Shown piece after piece: positions 1 to 8,667 of a DNA stretch of 64,000 nucleotides. Each line of letters starts with the position of its first letter. The stretch's first letter is position 1. A model generated the notes under the pieces. The model had not been told where the DNA came from. It saw nothing but the letters and a program-made list of their open reading frames with translations, and searched no databases. This stretch comes from Flavobacterium stagni (lineage in GTDB: Bacteria; Bacteroidota; Bacteroidia; Flavobacteriales; Flavobacteriaceae): contig NZ_SBKN01000002.1 of assembly GCF_004122105.1 (NCBI RefSeq), positions 186,001 through 250,000 of the forward strand. The letters run 5' to 3'. Both the position numbers and the translations under genes were made by a program.

Positions 1-1348
1 TGCGTCCGTTTAAATTATCTATCGCATCGCGAACAATATAGAGTCCGAGCCCCGTTCCCCGGTTATTATTTTGGGTCACATAAAACATTTCAAAAATTTT
101 GGGCAATTGGTCGGCTGCAATTCCAATTCCGTTGTCCCATATTTTTATTAGCACTGCATCAGCGGTAGGTTCAGCAGCGATACCAACCACAATAGTTTCC
201 TTGCTGGTATCACTGTATTTTATTGCATTGGAAACCAAATTATTGAAGATAATTTTCAGTCGTAATCGATCTGCAACAAGATGTGTCACTTCCCAATTTT
301 TATCCCATTGAATACTGCGGTTATTCAGGATATACAAATGTTGTTTGATGGTTTCTTCAAATAATTCGTTTAAATCAATGGTTTCAAGTACTATTTTTTG
401 ACGTTTATTTCGGGAATAATCCACAATGTCTTTGATAAATTGATCTTGTTTGTCCAGTACATCTTTCATTAATCCCAAGTAATTTTGAATTTCGTCGGGA
501 TTTTTTTCCGTTTTCATGATGTTAATTAATCCTTGTAATGAGGTAATCGGAGAGCGCAAGTCATGGGATGCACTGTATACAAATTTATCCAGCTCTTTAT
601 TGACGAGTTCCAAGTCTTTGTTTTTTTGATCGTATTGACGGTTAACATTTACTAAGTTTTGTAGTAAACGACGATAATACAAACTCACACTGACGATTAT
701 CACAAAAACAAAAAAGATGTCAAATAAAACAAGATAATCCCGAATTTGACGCGAACCTTCACCAAAGGTATTCGAGAAGTTTCGTTCATTAATTGTTAAA
801 CGGTCACTGATGTTTCCTATTTTTTTTAAATACTGATTACGAAGTGCTGGACTTACAGTTGAATGCTGAATAGTATGATGAATTTCTTGCCCTAGTTCAT
901 CTAATTCTTTTATCATGAGATCGCCTGTTTCCCATTCATTAATTGCTTTATTAACCCAAGGTATTCGTTGAAAATAGTTAAATACCCATATTAAATCATC
1001 CAAATCATCCTCGTGATTTCGTCCTGCACGCAAGCCCTCTTTAACCTTCGTTACATCTCCAGTGCTCATTAATTCAACACGTCCTGCCCCATCTCCTTTT
1101 GGCACTGCAATTTCCTTTTGGAATAAATACCATTGGTATGAATCTTTAGTGTAGAGATAACTAATAAGGTAACGTGAAGCATCTTTCTGTGCTTTAGAAT
1201 AATGGGATTCACCATTCACGTAGGCGCGAATAGACGAGAGTACTTTTATTGAAAAAAAATTTAATGCAATTAATAAAGACCCTGAAATTATTAAAACAGA
1301 GAAAAGAGGTAAGGCATGTGGAGCAAAAATTTTTTTATAGGACAGCAT
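1..1348 (-). CDS. Sensor histidine kinase, 3' end cut by window edge
   Basis: About 449 residues are visible and the C-terminus runs off the window. The start is the ATG at 1348; an in-frame TAG lies eight codons upstream, so no longer start is likely. A membrane segment lies near residues 12-34, followed by an extracytoplasmic region and a second membrane segment just before the kinase core. The H-box SASHDLRSP carries the phosphoacceptor His262. Downstream are the N-box (NNLVSNAIKYSD), G1 (DNGIGI), an F-box-like FEMFY and G2 (GTGLGLYIV), in the expected order for HisKA plus HATPase_c. It is therefore a membrane-bound sensor kinase that autophosphorylates on His and passes the phosphate to a response regulator. 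No partner regulator is visible, and the signal is unknown. Only the extreme C-terminus is missing. Confidence 0.93.
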   Translation of the reverse strand, partial: MLSYKKIFAPHALPLFSVLIISGSLLIALNFFSIKVLSSIRAYVNGESHYSKAQKDASRYLISYLYTKDSYQWYLFQKEIAVPKGDGAGRVELMSTGDVTKVKEGLRAGRNHEDDLDDLIWVFNYFQRIPWVNKAINEWETGDLMIKELDELGQEIHHTIQHSTVSPALRNQYLKKIGNISDRLTINERNFSNTFGEGSRQIRDYLVLFDIFFVFVIIVSVSLYYRRLLQNLVNVNRQYDQKNKDLELVNKELDKFVYSASHDLRSPITSLQGLINIMKTEKNPDEIQNYLGLMKDVLDKQDQFIKDIVDYSRNKRQKIVLETIDLNELFEETIKQHLYILNNRSIQWDKNWEVTHLVADRLRLKIIFNNLVSNAIKYSDTSKETIVVGIAAEPTADAVLIKIWDNGIGIAADQLPKIFEMFYVTQNNNRGTGLGLYIVRDAIDNLNGR

Positions 1349-1674
1349 GCAATTCAATTTTGGGGACTATTCTTACGATAAAAGTACTCATATTTTTATT
1401 TGTAAGATTTATTGTAATGTTAAAATTGTGATTATTAGCAACTTATTAAAATGTAAGAAAAAAGCTATAAAAAGTATTTAAAAATGCATTTCATCGTTTT
1501 TTGTAGTATTTTACCGATTATTTTTTTGGTAAATTTGTAAGATAATTCTAATTTTATTCTCGGATTAAGCCCTAACAATCTATTAAGACTCTAGTTAGTC
1601 TGAAGGTATTTCTGCAAATCACTGAAGTCAAACAAAATTCTGATGCCCCATCAGAAAAACAATTATGAAGTACC
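1349..1674. other. Divergent intergenic region, AT-rich
   Basis: 326 bases separate the kinase from the collar-like gene, so this must hold two divergent promoters. A TAnnTTTG match (TAAATTTG, 1530-1537) faces the right-hand gene, but the nearest TTG (1501-1503) is 26 bases away, too far for a good -33/-7 pair. The one clear structure is the hairpin at 1638-1656, listed separately. I see no small gene. Confidence 0.5.
1638..1656 (+). promoter_or_regulatory. Perfect 8-bp hairpin in the 5' leader of the collar-like gene
   Basis: TTCTGATG, a CCC loop, then CATCAGAA. It ends 18 bases before the ATG at 1675, so in an mRNA it would sit just ahead of the ribosome binding region and could limit translation initiation. 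On the + strand it is followed by A residues, so it is not a terminator for rightward transcription. The role is inferred only from position. Confidence 0.35.
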
Positions 1675-2433
1675 ATGAAAAAAACCTTACTATTAATCAG
1701 TTTTTGTCTAGCTAATGTAGCTATGGCACAAGTAGGAGTAGGAACAACCAATCCTCAAGCCGACTTAGATGTACGAACAACCAATCCTGCAGCACCTGAT
1801 GCAACAGCAGGGATTGCGATTCCTCAAATTTCAACACTACCTGCTACGGGTAATCGAGCTGGTCAGGTGGTTTATCTCACTTCCGATAATCATTATTATT
1901 ATTACGGAGGTTCTTCTTGGCAGCCTATTTATCAGCAAGTAAATAGCTATGGCGATGTGAAATACAGTTTTCAAGCAGCAGATCATGACGGTTGGGTTTT
2001 ATTAGATGGAAGATCAAAGTCAACATTGACTACCACGCAACAAGATGCCGCTACAGCATTAGGATTTGGTGAATCTTTACCTGATTTAGCCGATAAAACG
2101 ATTGTGGGAACCAGCGGTACTAAGACACTTGGCGGTACAGGAGGTAATTCATCTATTTCAATTGCCCAAAATCAACTGCCTGATGTCACACTATCAACTT
2201 CAACAAATGGCGCACATACCCATACTGCGGGAACTTCAACCACGTATTTACTATCTTTGATTGGAGCTTTTGGATATCAAATTTTAAATGCTTCAACCAA
2301 TACAACATCCACTTCGTCAAGTGGTTCCCATTCGCATACCACTTCATCCATCAATGGTGGAGTGACACAACAAGCTTTAAACATCCAAAACCCTTATATT
2401 GCCATTAATGGGTTTGTATATTTAGGAAAATAA
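1675..2433 (+). CDS. Secreted phage tail-collar/microcystin-dependent-protein-like protein
   Basis: 252 residues with an N-terminal signal peptide (about residues 1-18, ending AMAQ). The mature protein starts with VGVGTTNPQADLDV, a motif common at the start of exported Bacteroidota proteins that resemble phage tail fibres. Residues from about 95 on look like a tail-collar domain: GWVLLDGRS near the start, LPDLADK, then two His/Thr/Ser-rich patches (GAHTHT, GSHSHT) and the closing IQNPYIAINGFVYLG, which matches the usual C-terminal end of microcystin-dependent (Mdp) type proteins. This suggests a trimeric fibre-like surface or secreted protein. No phage genes surround it, so it appears to be a domesticated fold rather than a prophage remnant. 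The stop abuts the stop of the convergent gene with no gap. Function is unknown. Confidence 0.8.
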   Translation: MKKTLLLISFCLANVAMAQVGVGTTNPQADLDVRTTNPAAPDATAGIAIPQISTLPATGNRAGQVVYLTSDNHYYYYGGSSWQPIYQQVNSYGDVKYSFQAADHDGWVLLDGRSKSTLTTTQQDAATALGFGESLPDLADKTIVGTSGTKTLGGTGGNSSISIAQNQLPDVTLSTSTNGAHTHTAGTSTTYLLSLIGAFGYQILNASTNTTSTSSSGSHSHTTSSINGGVTQQALNIQNPYIAINGFVYLGK

Positions 2434-3552
2434 TTATAACGCTTTTGTATAGGTTCTTCGACGGCGGAAAATTTCTGAATTAAAATTTTTCCAAATGTTT
2501 TGAATGGCCAAATTATCCTCTAATTCCGGAGTGCGAATACAATTTTGCACTCCGTTTTTTGTGAATGAATCATAATATTCTTCAAAAATTAAAGCAGTGA
2601 CCCCTTTATTTTGATGTTCGGGATCTACACCAATCAAATAAAATAAGACTTCATCATGGTGTTTTTTTGCCCGTAATAAATGCAAAAATCCAAAAGGGAA
2701 TAACCGTCCCTTCGCTTTTTTTAAGGCTTTGGAAAAACTCGGCATTACAATACCAAAGGCAACCATTTTTCCTTCTTTATCAAAAACAAACTTGATGTAT
2801 TCGGGGTTGATTAATTTAATATTTTTCTCTTTGATGTAGTCGATTTGAATTTGATTAATCGCTACAAATGACGATAATCGGGCATAACTTTCATTAAATA
2901 AGGCAAACATTTCGTCGATATAGGGCAGAATTTCTCTCGTCGATTGAAAGCTCTTGGAAACGTAGCCATACCGTTTTCGGATCAACTCTCCTGCTTTTTT
3001 ATACGGTGCTATATCGACATTGGAAAAACTAAAATGACTTTCGATGTATTCTTTTTCTTTTTCATACCCTAATGCCTCAAGATGGTTTTTGTAATACGGG
3101 AAATTATACCACGTAATCATGGAAGCAATGCGGTCAAAACCTTCAGTGACAACACCCACTTTGTCCAAATTGGAAAATCCCATCGGACCTTCAACAAAAC
3201 TTAAATTGTTTTTTTTGCCTAAAGCGTATACTTTTTCCAACAACGCTTTGGTTACTTCAAGATCATCAATCACGTCCCACCAACCAAATCGAACTTTGGA
3301 TTTTTGTTGGTGATTCACTTCCTCCCAGTTAATTATTGCAGCGATTCTCCCCACAATTTTACCATCTTGATACGCCAAATAAAAATAAGCTTCTGCATTC
3401 GAGAAAGATGGATTTTTTTTGGGGTCGAAAGTGTCTAATTCGTCTTGAATAAGGGGAGGAACCCAATTGGAATCATTTTTATATAATCCAAAAGGGAACA
3501 TCACAAATGACTTCATCAAGGCTGGAGTATTCGCTTCTATTATTGTAATCAT
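2434..3552 (-). CDS. GNAT-superfamily-like protein (YghO type)
   Basis: 372 residues, soluble, no signal peptide. The N-terminal third has the Bacteroidota signature FPFGLYKNDSNWVPPL and a GNAT-like segment (YLAYQDGKIVGRIAAI). The C-terminal part has a second acetyltransferase-like stretch, VLFYLIGVDPEHQNKGVTALIF, which resembles the acetyl-CoA binding loop region of GNAT proteins. I take it to be a member of the YghO/GNAT-like family, but the substrate is unknown. It is the second gene of a leftward pair, three bases after the outer-membrane protein gene, so the two are probably co-transcribed. Its stop abuts the stop of the collar-like gene. Confidence 0.75.
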   Translation of the reverse strand: MITIIEANTPALMKSFVMFPFGLYKNDSNWVPPLIQDELDTFDPKKNPSFSNAEAYFYLAYQDGKIVGRIAAIINWEEVNHQQKSKVRFGWWDVIDDLEVTKALLEKVYALGKKNNLSFVEGPMGFSNLDKVGVVTEGFDRIASMITWYNFPYYKNHLEALGYEKEKEYIESHFSFSNVDIAPYKKAGELIRKRYGYVSKSFQSTREILPYIDEMFALFNESYARLSSFVAINQIQIDYIKEKNIKLINPEYIKFVFDKEGKMVAFGIVMPSFSKALKKAKGRLFPFGFLHLLRAKKHHDEVLFYLIGVDPEHQNKGVTALIFEEYYDSFTKNGVQNCIRTPELEDNLAIQNIWKNFNSEIFRRRRTYTKAL

Positions 3553-3555
3553 ACT

Positions 3556-4542
3556 TTAGGGTTTTGCGGGAGGAACTTCGTCTAAACGTTTTTTAAGTTT
3601 TTGCTTATCCTTGTCTTTTTTCTTTTCTTCTTTCGATTTTTTCTTCTCCTTTTTGTCTTTGTCTTTCGGCGATCGAATCATGTAATCTTCATACATGGTA
3701 TCTGTTCGCCAGGAAACTCCAAGTCCCGCATAGGTAATATTGGGCGTGTTTTTCATGTTCTGACTCACATACGCGTCCACTTGGAAGCTTGATCCCCACA
3801 AATAGGCGGCGCCCATCGTAAAAAAGGTATCACTGTAGTAACCACCACTCAACATTTTCCCTTCAATAAATCCGGACCAACGGTTAAATCCTTTTGCAAT
3901 TGTCCCAATAAAACCAATGGTTTGATTATTAGAGGCAATTTTATCCACAAATAAATTGGTGACTATTGACCATGCTCCTGTGAAGGTGTTTTGGGTGACC
4001 AACATTGCTTTCGGACTTAATGTTCCATACTGTTCGCCCTTATACATAAAGGGATAATTCCCAAATTTGATATTGGTGCCGGCATATACCGAAACCGCTG
4101 GGATCAACATGTGCCAATTGAATTTATGGTTGGCTTTCCAACTGTACACGTTGGGCTTGGTTTCGTAGTTTTTAAACGGGTCATAAATTAAGTATTTAAA
4201 CCCTAAGGCAACCTTTCTAAAACCATCACGGTGGTAATTACCCGCTTGGGAAAAATACGTGTCGTTTTGATAGGTCAATTCTAAAATTCCCTCCAATTGC
4301 TCTTTCCAAAATCCGTAGCGGGTATTTAAATTGATGCTATAACCTTCGGTATTGTAAAGGTTTTTATCGTATTGCTCTTTTACATAATTGAACCCCGATT
4401 CCAATTGAATCACTTGTTTACCCACCGCATAGGCATTCATGGATTCTCCCGGACGGTTAGTGTTGATTTCGTCCGTATATTGTGCTTGCAGAAGCATCGA
4501 AAAAATCAAGAATAAGGATAAAAATAAACGCTGTTTTGTCAT
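3556..4542 (-). CDS. Outer-membrane beta-barrel 'transporter' family protein with Lys-rich tail
   Basis: 328 residues. A signal peptide (about 1-20, ending LLQAQ) is followed by DEINTNRPGES, the usual opening of a Bacteroidota outer-membrane family often labelled transporter (MetA-pathway-of-phenol-degradation-like barrel). Alternating aromatic and polar residues through residues 40-280 fit a beta-barrel. The last 45 residues are unusual: a run of Lys, Asp and Glu from about residue 290 (KDKDKKEKKK and similar) forms a highly charged tail that would face the periplasm or surface. It is first in the leftward operon with the GNAT-like gene. Specific cargo cannot be inferred. Confidence 0.78.
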   Translation of the reverse strand: MTKQRLFLSLFLIFSMLLQAQYTDEINTNRPGESMNAYAVGKQVIQLESGFNYVKEQYDKNLYNTEGYSINLNTRYGFWKEQLEGILELTYQNDTYFSQAGNYHRDGFRKVALGFKYLIYDPFKNYETKPNVYSWKANHKFNWHMLIPAVSVYAGTNIKFGNYPFMYKGEQYGTLSPKAMLVTQNTFTGAWSIVTNLFVDKIASNNQTIGFIGTIAKGFNRWSGFIEGKMLSGGYYSDTFFTMGAAYLWGSSFQVDAYVSQNMKNTPNITYAGLGVSWRTDTMYEDYMIRSPKDKDKKEKKKSKEEKKKDKDKQKLKKRLDEVPPAKP

Positions 4543-4610
4543 GTTTTTTATTCGAAGTTAGGTGTCCCAAAAATACACTTTTTATTATTTATTTATGAAG
4601 TTTCCCACGA

Positions 4611-4637
4611 TTGGAATTAGGCTTTTTAGTATTTTTG
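4611..4637 (+). promoter_or_regulatory. Candidate Bacteroidota promoter for the DUF4834-yfhO operon
   Basis: TTG at 4611-4613, 16 bases, then TATTTTTG at 4630-4637, a full match to TAnnTTTG. The spacing is one base under the usual 17-23. Its position implies a short leader ahead of the ATG at 4653 and argues against the longer reading frame that begins at 4611. Confidence 0.45.
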
Positions 4638-4652
4638 ACAAAAATTAGTACA

Positions 4653-4904
4653 ATGCAAGAAGCAAGTCTTAATAATTTAGTGCGTACACTCTTTTATATT
4701 CTTTTGTTTTATTATATATTCAAATTTGTGGCACGCTTACTATTGCCCGTATTAGCGCAAAAAGTAGTCGAAAAAGCCAACCAACAAATGGAAGATAAAT
4801 TTCGTCAACATCAACAACAATCCCAACAACAAACGACTTCAACTTCACCCGAAAAATCCAAAGAAGTGGTGGGAGAATATATTGATTTTGAAGAAGTAGA
4901 CTAA
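4653..4904 (+). CDS. DUF4834 family small membrane protein
   Basis: 83 residues from the ATG at 4653 (MQEASLNN). A longer frame opens at 4611, but its first codons overlap the likely promoter, so the shorter start is preferred. One hydrophobic segment (about residues 12-36) is followed by a Gln-rich, probably flexible stretch (HQQQSQQQ) and an acidic end (EYIDFEEVD). That layout is typical of the Bacteroidota DUF4834 family, whose function is not known. It sits five bases before the yfhO-like gene and is probably its operon leader. Confidence 0.8.
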   Translation: MQEASLNNLVRTLFYILLFYYIFKFVARLLLPVLAQKVVEKANQQMEDKFRQHQQQSQQQTTSTSPEKSKEVVGEYIDFEEVD

Positions 4905-4909
4905 CCGTA

Positions 4910-7375
4910 ATGACCTTTCCAATGAACCAAAAAATGCAAGATTTTTTTAAAAAAATATATCCTCATGCCTTAGTCGTATTGGGTTTTGTAATGGTGTCGT
5001 TGATTTATTTTTACCCTGTTTTACAAGGAAAAAAAATCTACCAAAGCGATATTGTGCAGTATACAGGGATGGCCAAAGAGCAAAATGATTTTAGAGCAGC
5101 GCAACATGCCGAACCCTATTGGACCAACAGTGCTTTTGGCGGAATGCCCACCTATCAATTAGGGGCACAGTACCCCAATGATTTTATAGGACATATCGAT
5201 GATGTCTTGCGTTTTCTTCCGCGACCCGCCGATTATTTATTCCTCTATTTTCTTGGGTTTTATGTGCTTATGCTCGTCTTGAAAACCGATCCACTTAAAG
5301 CTTTTTTCGGAGCACTCGCCTTTGGTTTTTCAACCTATTTGATTGTTATTCTTGGTGTTGGACACAATGCCAAAGCGCATGCCATCGCTTACATGCCTTT
5401 AGTTGTGGCCGGTGTGCTCATGGTTTTTAAGCGCAATTATATTTGGGGCGGAATCCTAACCATGTTTGCCGTAGCCCTAGAAATCAATGCGAACCACTTC
5501 CAAATGACCTATTATTTGTTGATTGTCTTGTTGGGAATCGGAATTTACTATGGCGTAAAAATGTTCGTCAACAAAACGCTACAAGATATTCCTAAAATCA
5601 TAGGAACGTTTGCAGTTGCTTTGATTTTAGCGGTTGGCGCCAACGCCACAGCTTTACTCGCTACACAAGAATATGCAACATTCAGTACCCGTGGTAAAAG
5701 TACGTTGAAATTGGATGAAATGGGCAAACCCAAAACGTCGAATACTACCTTGGATCGCAGCTATATTACAGAATACAGCTATGGTATTGACGAAAGTTTG
5801 AACTTAATCGCACCCCGTTTATTTGGTGGCGGAAATGATGAAAAATTAAGCGACGACTCAAGTGTATACAATTACATGTTGAATTATGGGGCCACCGAAG
5901 CGGAAGCCCGTCAGTTTACCGATGCCTATGCACGAACCTATTGGGGAAGTCAGCCCATTGTTGCGGCCCCCGCCTACATTGGAGCCGTAGTGTTTTTCTT
6001 GTTTGTATTGGCCTTGTACCACGATAAACGCAAGATTAAATGGGTTTTTCTTGTGGGTGCATTAGTTTCTTTGGTTTTATCATGGGGGAAAAACTTCCCG
6101 GCTTTGACCGACTTTTTTATTGATTACATACCGCTCTATGACAAGTTCAGAGCTGTTTCTTCTATACAAGTGGTTTTGGAATTGTGTATTCCTGTTTTAG
6201 CCATCATGGGATTGCATTCGTTTATGACATTTGATGCGGATAAACGTTGGGATAGTCTGAAAAAAACCGGAATTACCTGTCTTGTTCTTATTGGTGGATT
6301 GTTTCTGTTGCGCAGTCAATTTAGTTTTGCGGGTGGTATGGATAGCAGTTTGCTGCGCATGTTTAGTGAAGGACAAGATAAAAGTTTTGGAATTGGATTT
6401 ATCGACGCCTTACAAGAAGATCGTAAAACCATGTATGCCGCAGATTTGTTGCGTTCGGGCGTGCTGATGGCGCTTGCATTTGTAGTGTTATGGCGTTATA
6501 CCAAAGACAAGTTAGCCGTTTCTACTGCCGTTGTTTTGGTGGGATTATTTATGGTTTTTGATTTGTTTTTTGTGGATAAAAAATACGTGAACAGTGAAGA
6601 TTTTGTATCTGCAAGAGAAGTTGAACAACCTTTTGAAATGACCCCTGCCGATCAACAAATTTTACAAGATCCGTCCTATTACAGAGTCTTGGATGTTGAC
6701 GGGAACATGAGCAGTGCTCGCGCTTCGTTCTTCCATAAATCCATTGGTGGTTATAGTGCGGTGAAACCTCGAGCTATTCAAGAATTGTTCGACTACCAAA
6801 TTGCTAAAAACAATATGGAAGTCATTGATATGTTGAATATCAAATACATTATTCAGGTTAATGAAAAAGGGGAGCAGTTTCCAACCGTTAATCGCAATGC
6901 CAATGGAAATGCATGGTTTGTATCCAAATTAACCGCTGTCGCGAATGACGATGCGGTGATGAAAGCGTTGGATAAGTTGAATACGAAAGAGGAAGCGGTT
7001 TTCAATAGTGCCGACTTTAAAGTGGCCAAGACCAATTTTGTGAAAGATAGTACAGCCGCAATTCAGTTGCTTTGGTATCAACCGAATCAGTTGAAATATA
7101 CATCCCAATCAAAATCAGAAGGTTTTGCAGTATTCTCTGAAATGTATTATAAAAACGGTTGGAATGCCTATATCGATGGCAAATTAACCGATTATATCAA
7201 AGTGGATTTTGCTTTACGCGGAATGCCAATTCCAGCAGGGAAGCATGAAATCGTATTTAAATTCGAACCCCAAGTGGTGAAAACGGGAAGTACGATTACA
7301 TTAATCAGTTTCCTTTTCATGTTGGGTGTCACGGGAGCGGCGTTCTATTTTTCACGCAAAAAGGGAAAGGCATAA
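4910..7375 (+). CDS. YfhO family polytopic membrane protein
   Basis: 821 residues. There are many membrane segments in residues 20-540, a soluble region of about 250 residues, and a final membrane segment near residues 795-815. It matches the bacterial YfhO family: the early conserved stretch (SDIVQYTGMAKEQNDF), the PYWTNSAFGGMPTYQ motif, and a C-terminal domain containing YYKNGWNAYIDGK. YfhO proteins are GT-C-like enzymes linked in Gram-positives to glycosylation of cell-wall polymers; in Bacteroidota the substrate is not established. ATGs at 4910, 4922 and 4934 are all possible starts; 4910 is five bases after the previous stop. The stop overlaps the ATG of the next gene (TAATG), indicating translational coupling with a glycosyltransferase and a flippase. 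Confidence 0.88.
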   Translation: MTFPMNQKMQDFFKKIYPHALVVLGFVMVSLIYFYPVLQGKKIYQSDIVQYTGMAKEQNDFRAAQHAEPYWTNSAFGGMPTYQLGAQYPNDFIGHIDDVLRFLPRPADYLFLYFLGFYVLMLVLKTDPLKAFFGALAFGFSTYLIVILGVGHNAKAHAIAYMPLVVAGVLMVFKRNYIWGGILTMFAVALEINANHFQMTYYLLIVLLGIGIYYGVKMFVNKTLQDIPKIIGTFAVALILAVGANATALLATQEYATFSTRGKSTLKLDEMGKPKTSNTTLDRSYITEYSYGIDESLNLIAPRLFGGGNDEKLSDDSSVYNYMLNYGATEAEARQFTDAYARTYWGSQPIVAAPAYIGAVVFFLFVLALYHDKRKIKWVFLVGALVSLVLSWGKNFPALTDFFIDYIPLYDKFRAVSSIQVVLELCIPVLAIMGLHSFMTFDADKRWDSLKKTGITCLVLIGGLFLLRSQFSFAGGMDSSLLRMFSEGQDKSFGIGFIDALQEDRKTMYAADLLRSGVLMALAFVVLWRYTKDKLAVSTAVVLVGLFMVFDLFFVDKKYVNSEDFVSAREVEQPFEMTPADQQILQDPSYYRVLDVDGNMSSARASFFHKSIGGYSAVKPRAIQELFDYQIAKNNMEVIDMLNIKYIIQVNEKGEQFPTVNRNANGNAWFVSKLTAVANDDAVMKALDKLNTKEEAVFNSADFKVAKTNFVKDSTAAIQLLWYQPNQLKYTSQSKSEGFAVFSEMYYKNGWNAYIDGKLTDYIKVDFALRGMPIPAGKHEIVFKFEPQVVKTGSTITLISFLFMLGVTGAAFYFSRKKGKA

Positions 7376-8667
7376 TGGCAAACACCAACAAAGTACTTAT
7401 TATTACCTATTACTGGCCACCAGCAGGCGGACCTGGAGTACAGCGTTGGTTGAAGTTTGTGAAATATTTACCCGATTTTGGGGTGCAACCTATTGTATAT
7501 CTTCCGGAGAATCCGACGTATCCCATTGTAGATGAAAAGTTGGTGGCCGATGTTTCGCCCCAAGCAATTATCTTGAAAAAGAAAATATGGGAGCCGTATT
7601 TACTGGCCGGACTTTTTTCCAAGAAGTCAACCCAAAAAATTAGTTCAGGGATTATTCCTGCCACCAAAAAGCAAACGGTATTGCAACGTTTTTTACTTTG
7701 GGTTCGCGGTAATTTATTTATTCCCGATGCGCGTGTTTTTTGGGTGAATCCTTCAGTTGCTTATTTAAAAAAGTATATTGACGAACATCAAATAGCAACC
7801 ATCATCACCTCGGGACCACCGCACAGTTTGCATTTAATCGGATTAGAATTGCAAAAGCAAACTAAAGTTAAATGGATTGCAGATTTTCGTGATCCTTGGA
7901 CAACCATAGGTTATCACAAAGCCTTGAAGTTATCGGCCTATGCAGAAAAAAAACACAAAGCATTAGAAAAGAAAGTACTTAATAGTGCAGATTTAGTGTT
8001 GGTAACGAGTCCGACCACCAAAACTGAATTTCAACAACTTACTTCTCGTCCTATCGAAGTCATCACCAATGGCTATGATACCGAAAATGTAGCGCCCCAA
8101 TCCTTGGATCAAAAATTTACGTTGGCCCATATTGGTTCTTTTTTATCCGATCGTAATCCCAGTATCTTATGGGAATCCATCAAGGAATTGATTGCAGAAC
8201 ATGCTGATTTTGCCCAAGATTTTGAATTAAAATTGATTGGTAAAACCAGCGAAGAAGTGTTGGCTAGCATTGCTCAAAATGGATTGTCAACCTATGTCAA
8301 TAATCTAGGCTATGTGTCCCATGAAACAGCTGTAGCCCACCAACGAAAATCGCAAGTATTGTTGTTAATCGAAATCAATTCATCGGATACGCGGAGCATT
8401 ATTCCGGGTAAACTTTTTGAATATATGGTTTCCGGCCGACCCATTTTAGCGATGGGACCTAATGGATCCGACTTTGCCGCCATGGTCAAGTCAACCAATA
8501 CGGGCATGTTTTATGAGTACCATGAGAAAGCAGCTTTGAAGGCGACCTTATTGGATTGGTACCGCAATTTTCAGAAGGGCCAATTGGTCGCACATGCTGT
8601 GGGCTTGCAACAGTATTCTCGTAAGAACTTAACGCAACAATTGGTGCGTGTAATCGAACAAGTATAA
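7375..8667 (+). CDS. Glycosyltransferase, GT4-like (GT-B fold)
   Basis: 430 residues. The N-terminal domain begins ITYYWPPAGGPGVQRWLKF, a classic opening of GT4 glycosyltransferases, and contains FRDPWTTIGY. The C-terminal nucleotide-sugar domain has LAHIGSF near the interdomain linker and the donor-binding region IPGKLFEYMVSGRPILAMGP, with the Glu of KLFEY in the usual EX7E-like position. It should transfer a sugar from a nucleotide donor on the cytoplasmic face of the inner membrane. It overlaps the genes on both sides by one base (TAATG at each junction), so yfhO-like, glycosyltransferase and flippase are translated as one coupled unit. Donor and acceptor are unknown. Confidence 0.9.
   Translation: MANTNKVLIITYYWPPAGGPGVQRWLKFVKYLPDFGVQPIVYLPENPTYPIVDEKLVADVSPQAIILKKKIWEPYLLAGLFSKKSTQKISSGIIPATKKQTVLQRFLLWVRGNLFIPDARVFWVNPSVAYLKKYIDEHQIATIITSGPPHSLHLIGLELQKQTKVKWIADFRDPWTTIGYHKALKLSAYAEKKHKALEKKVLNSADLVLVTSPTTKTEFQQLTSRPIEVITNGYDTENVAPQSLDQKFTLAHIGSFLSDRNPSILWESIKELIAEHADFAQDFELKLIGKTSEEVLASIAQNGLSTYVNNLGYVSHETAVAHQRKSQVLLLIEINSSDTRSIIPGKLFEYMVSGRPILAMGPNGSDFAAMVKSTNTGMFYEYHEKAALKATLLDWYRNFQKGQLVAHAVGLQQYSRKNLTQQLVRVIEQV

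Noticed and set aside
1501..1537. TTG and TAAATTTG as a promoter for the collar-like gene
   Set aside because: The gap of 26 bases is outside the usual 17-23, so only the -7 element has support.
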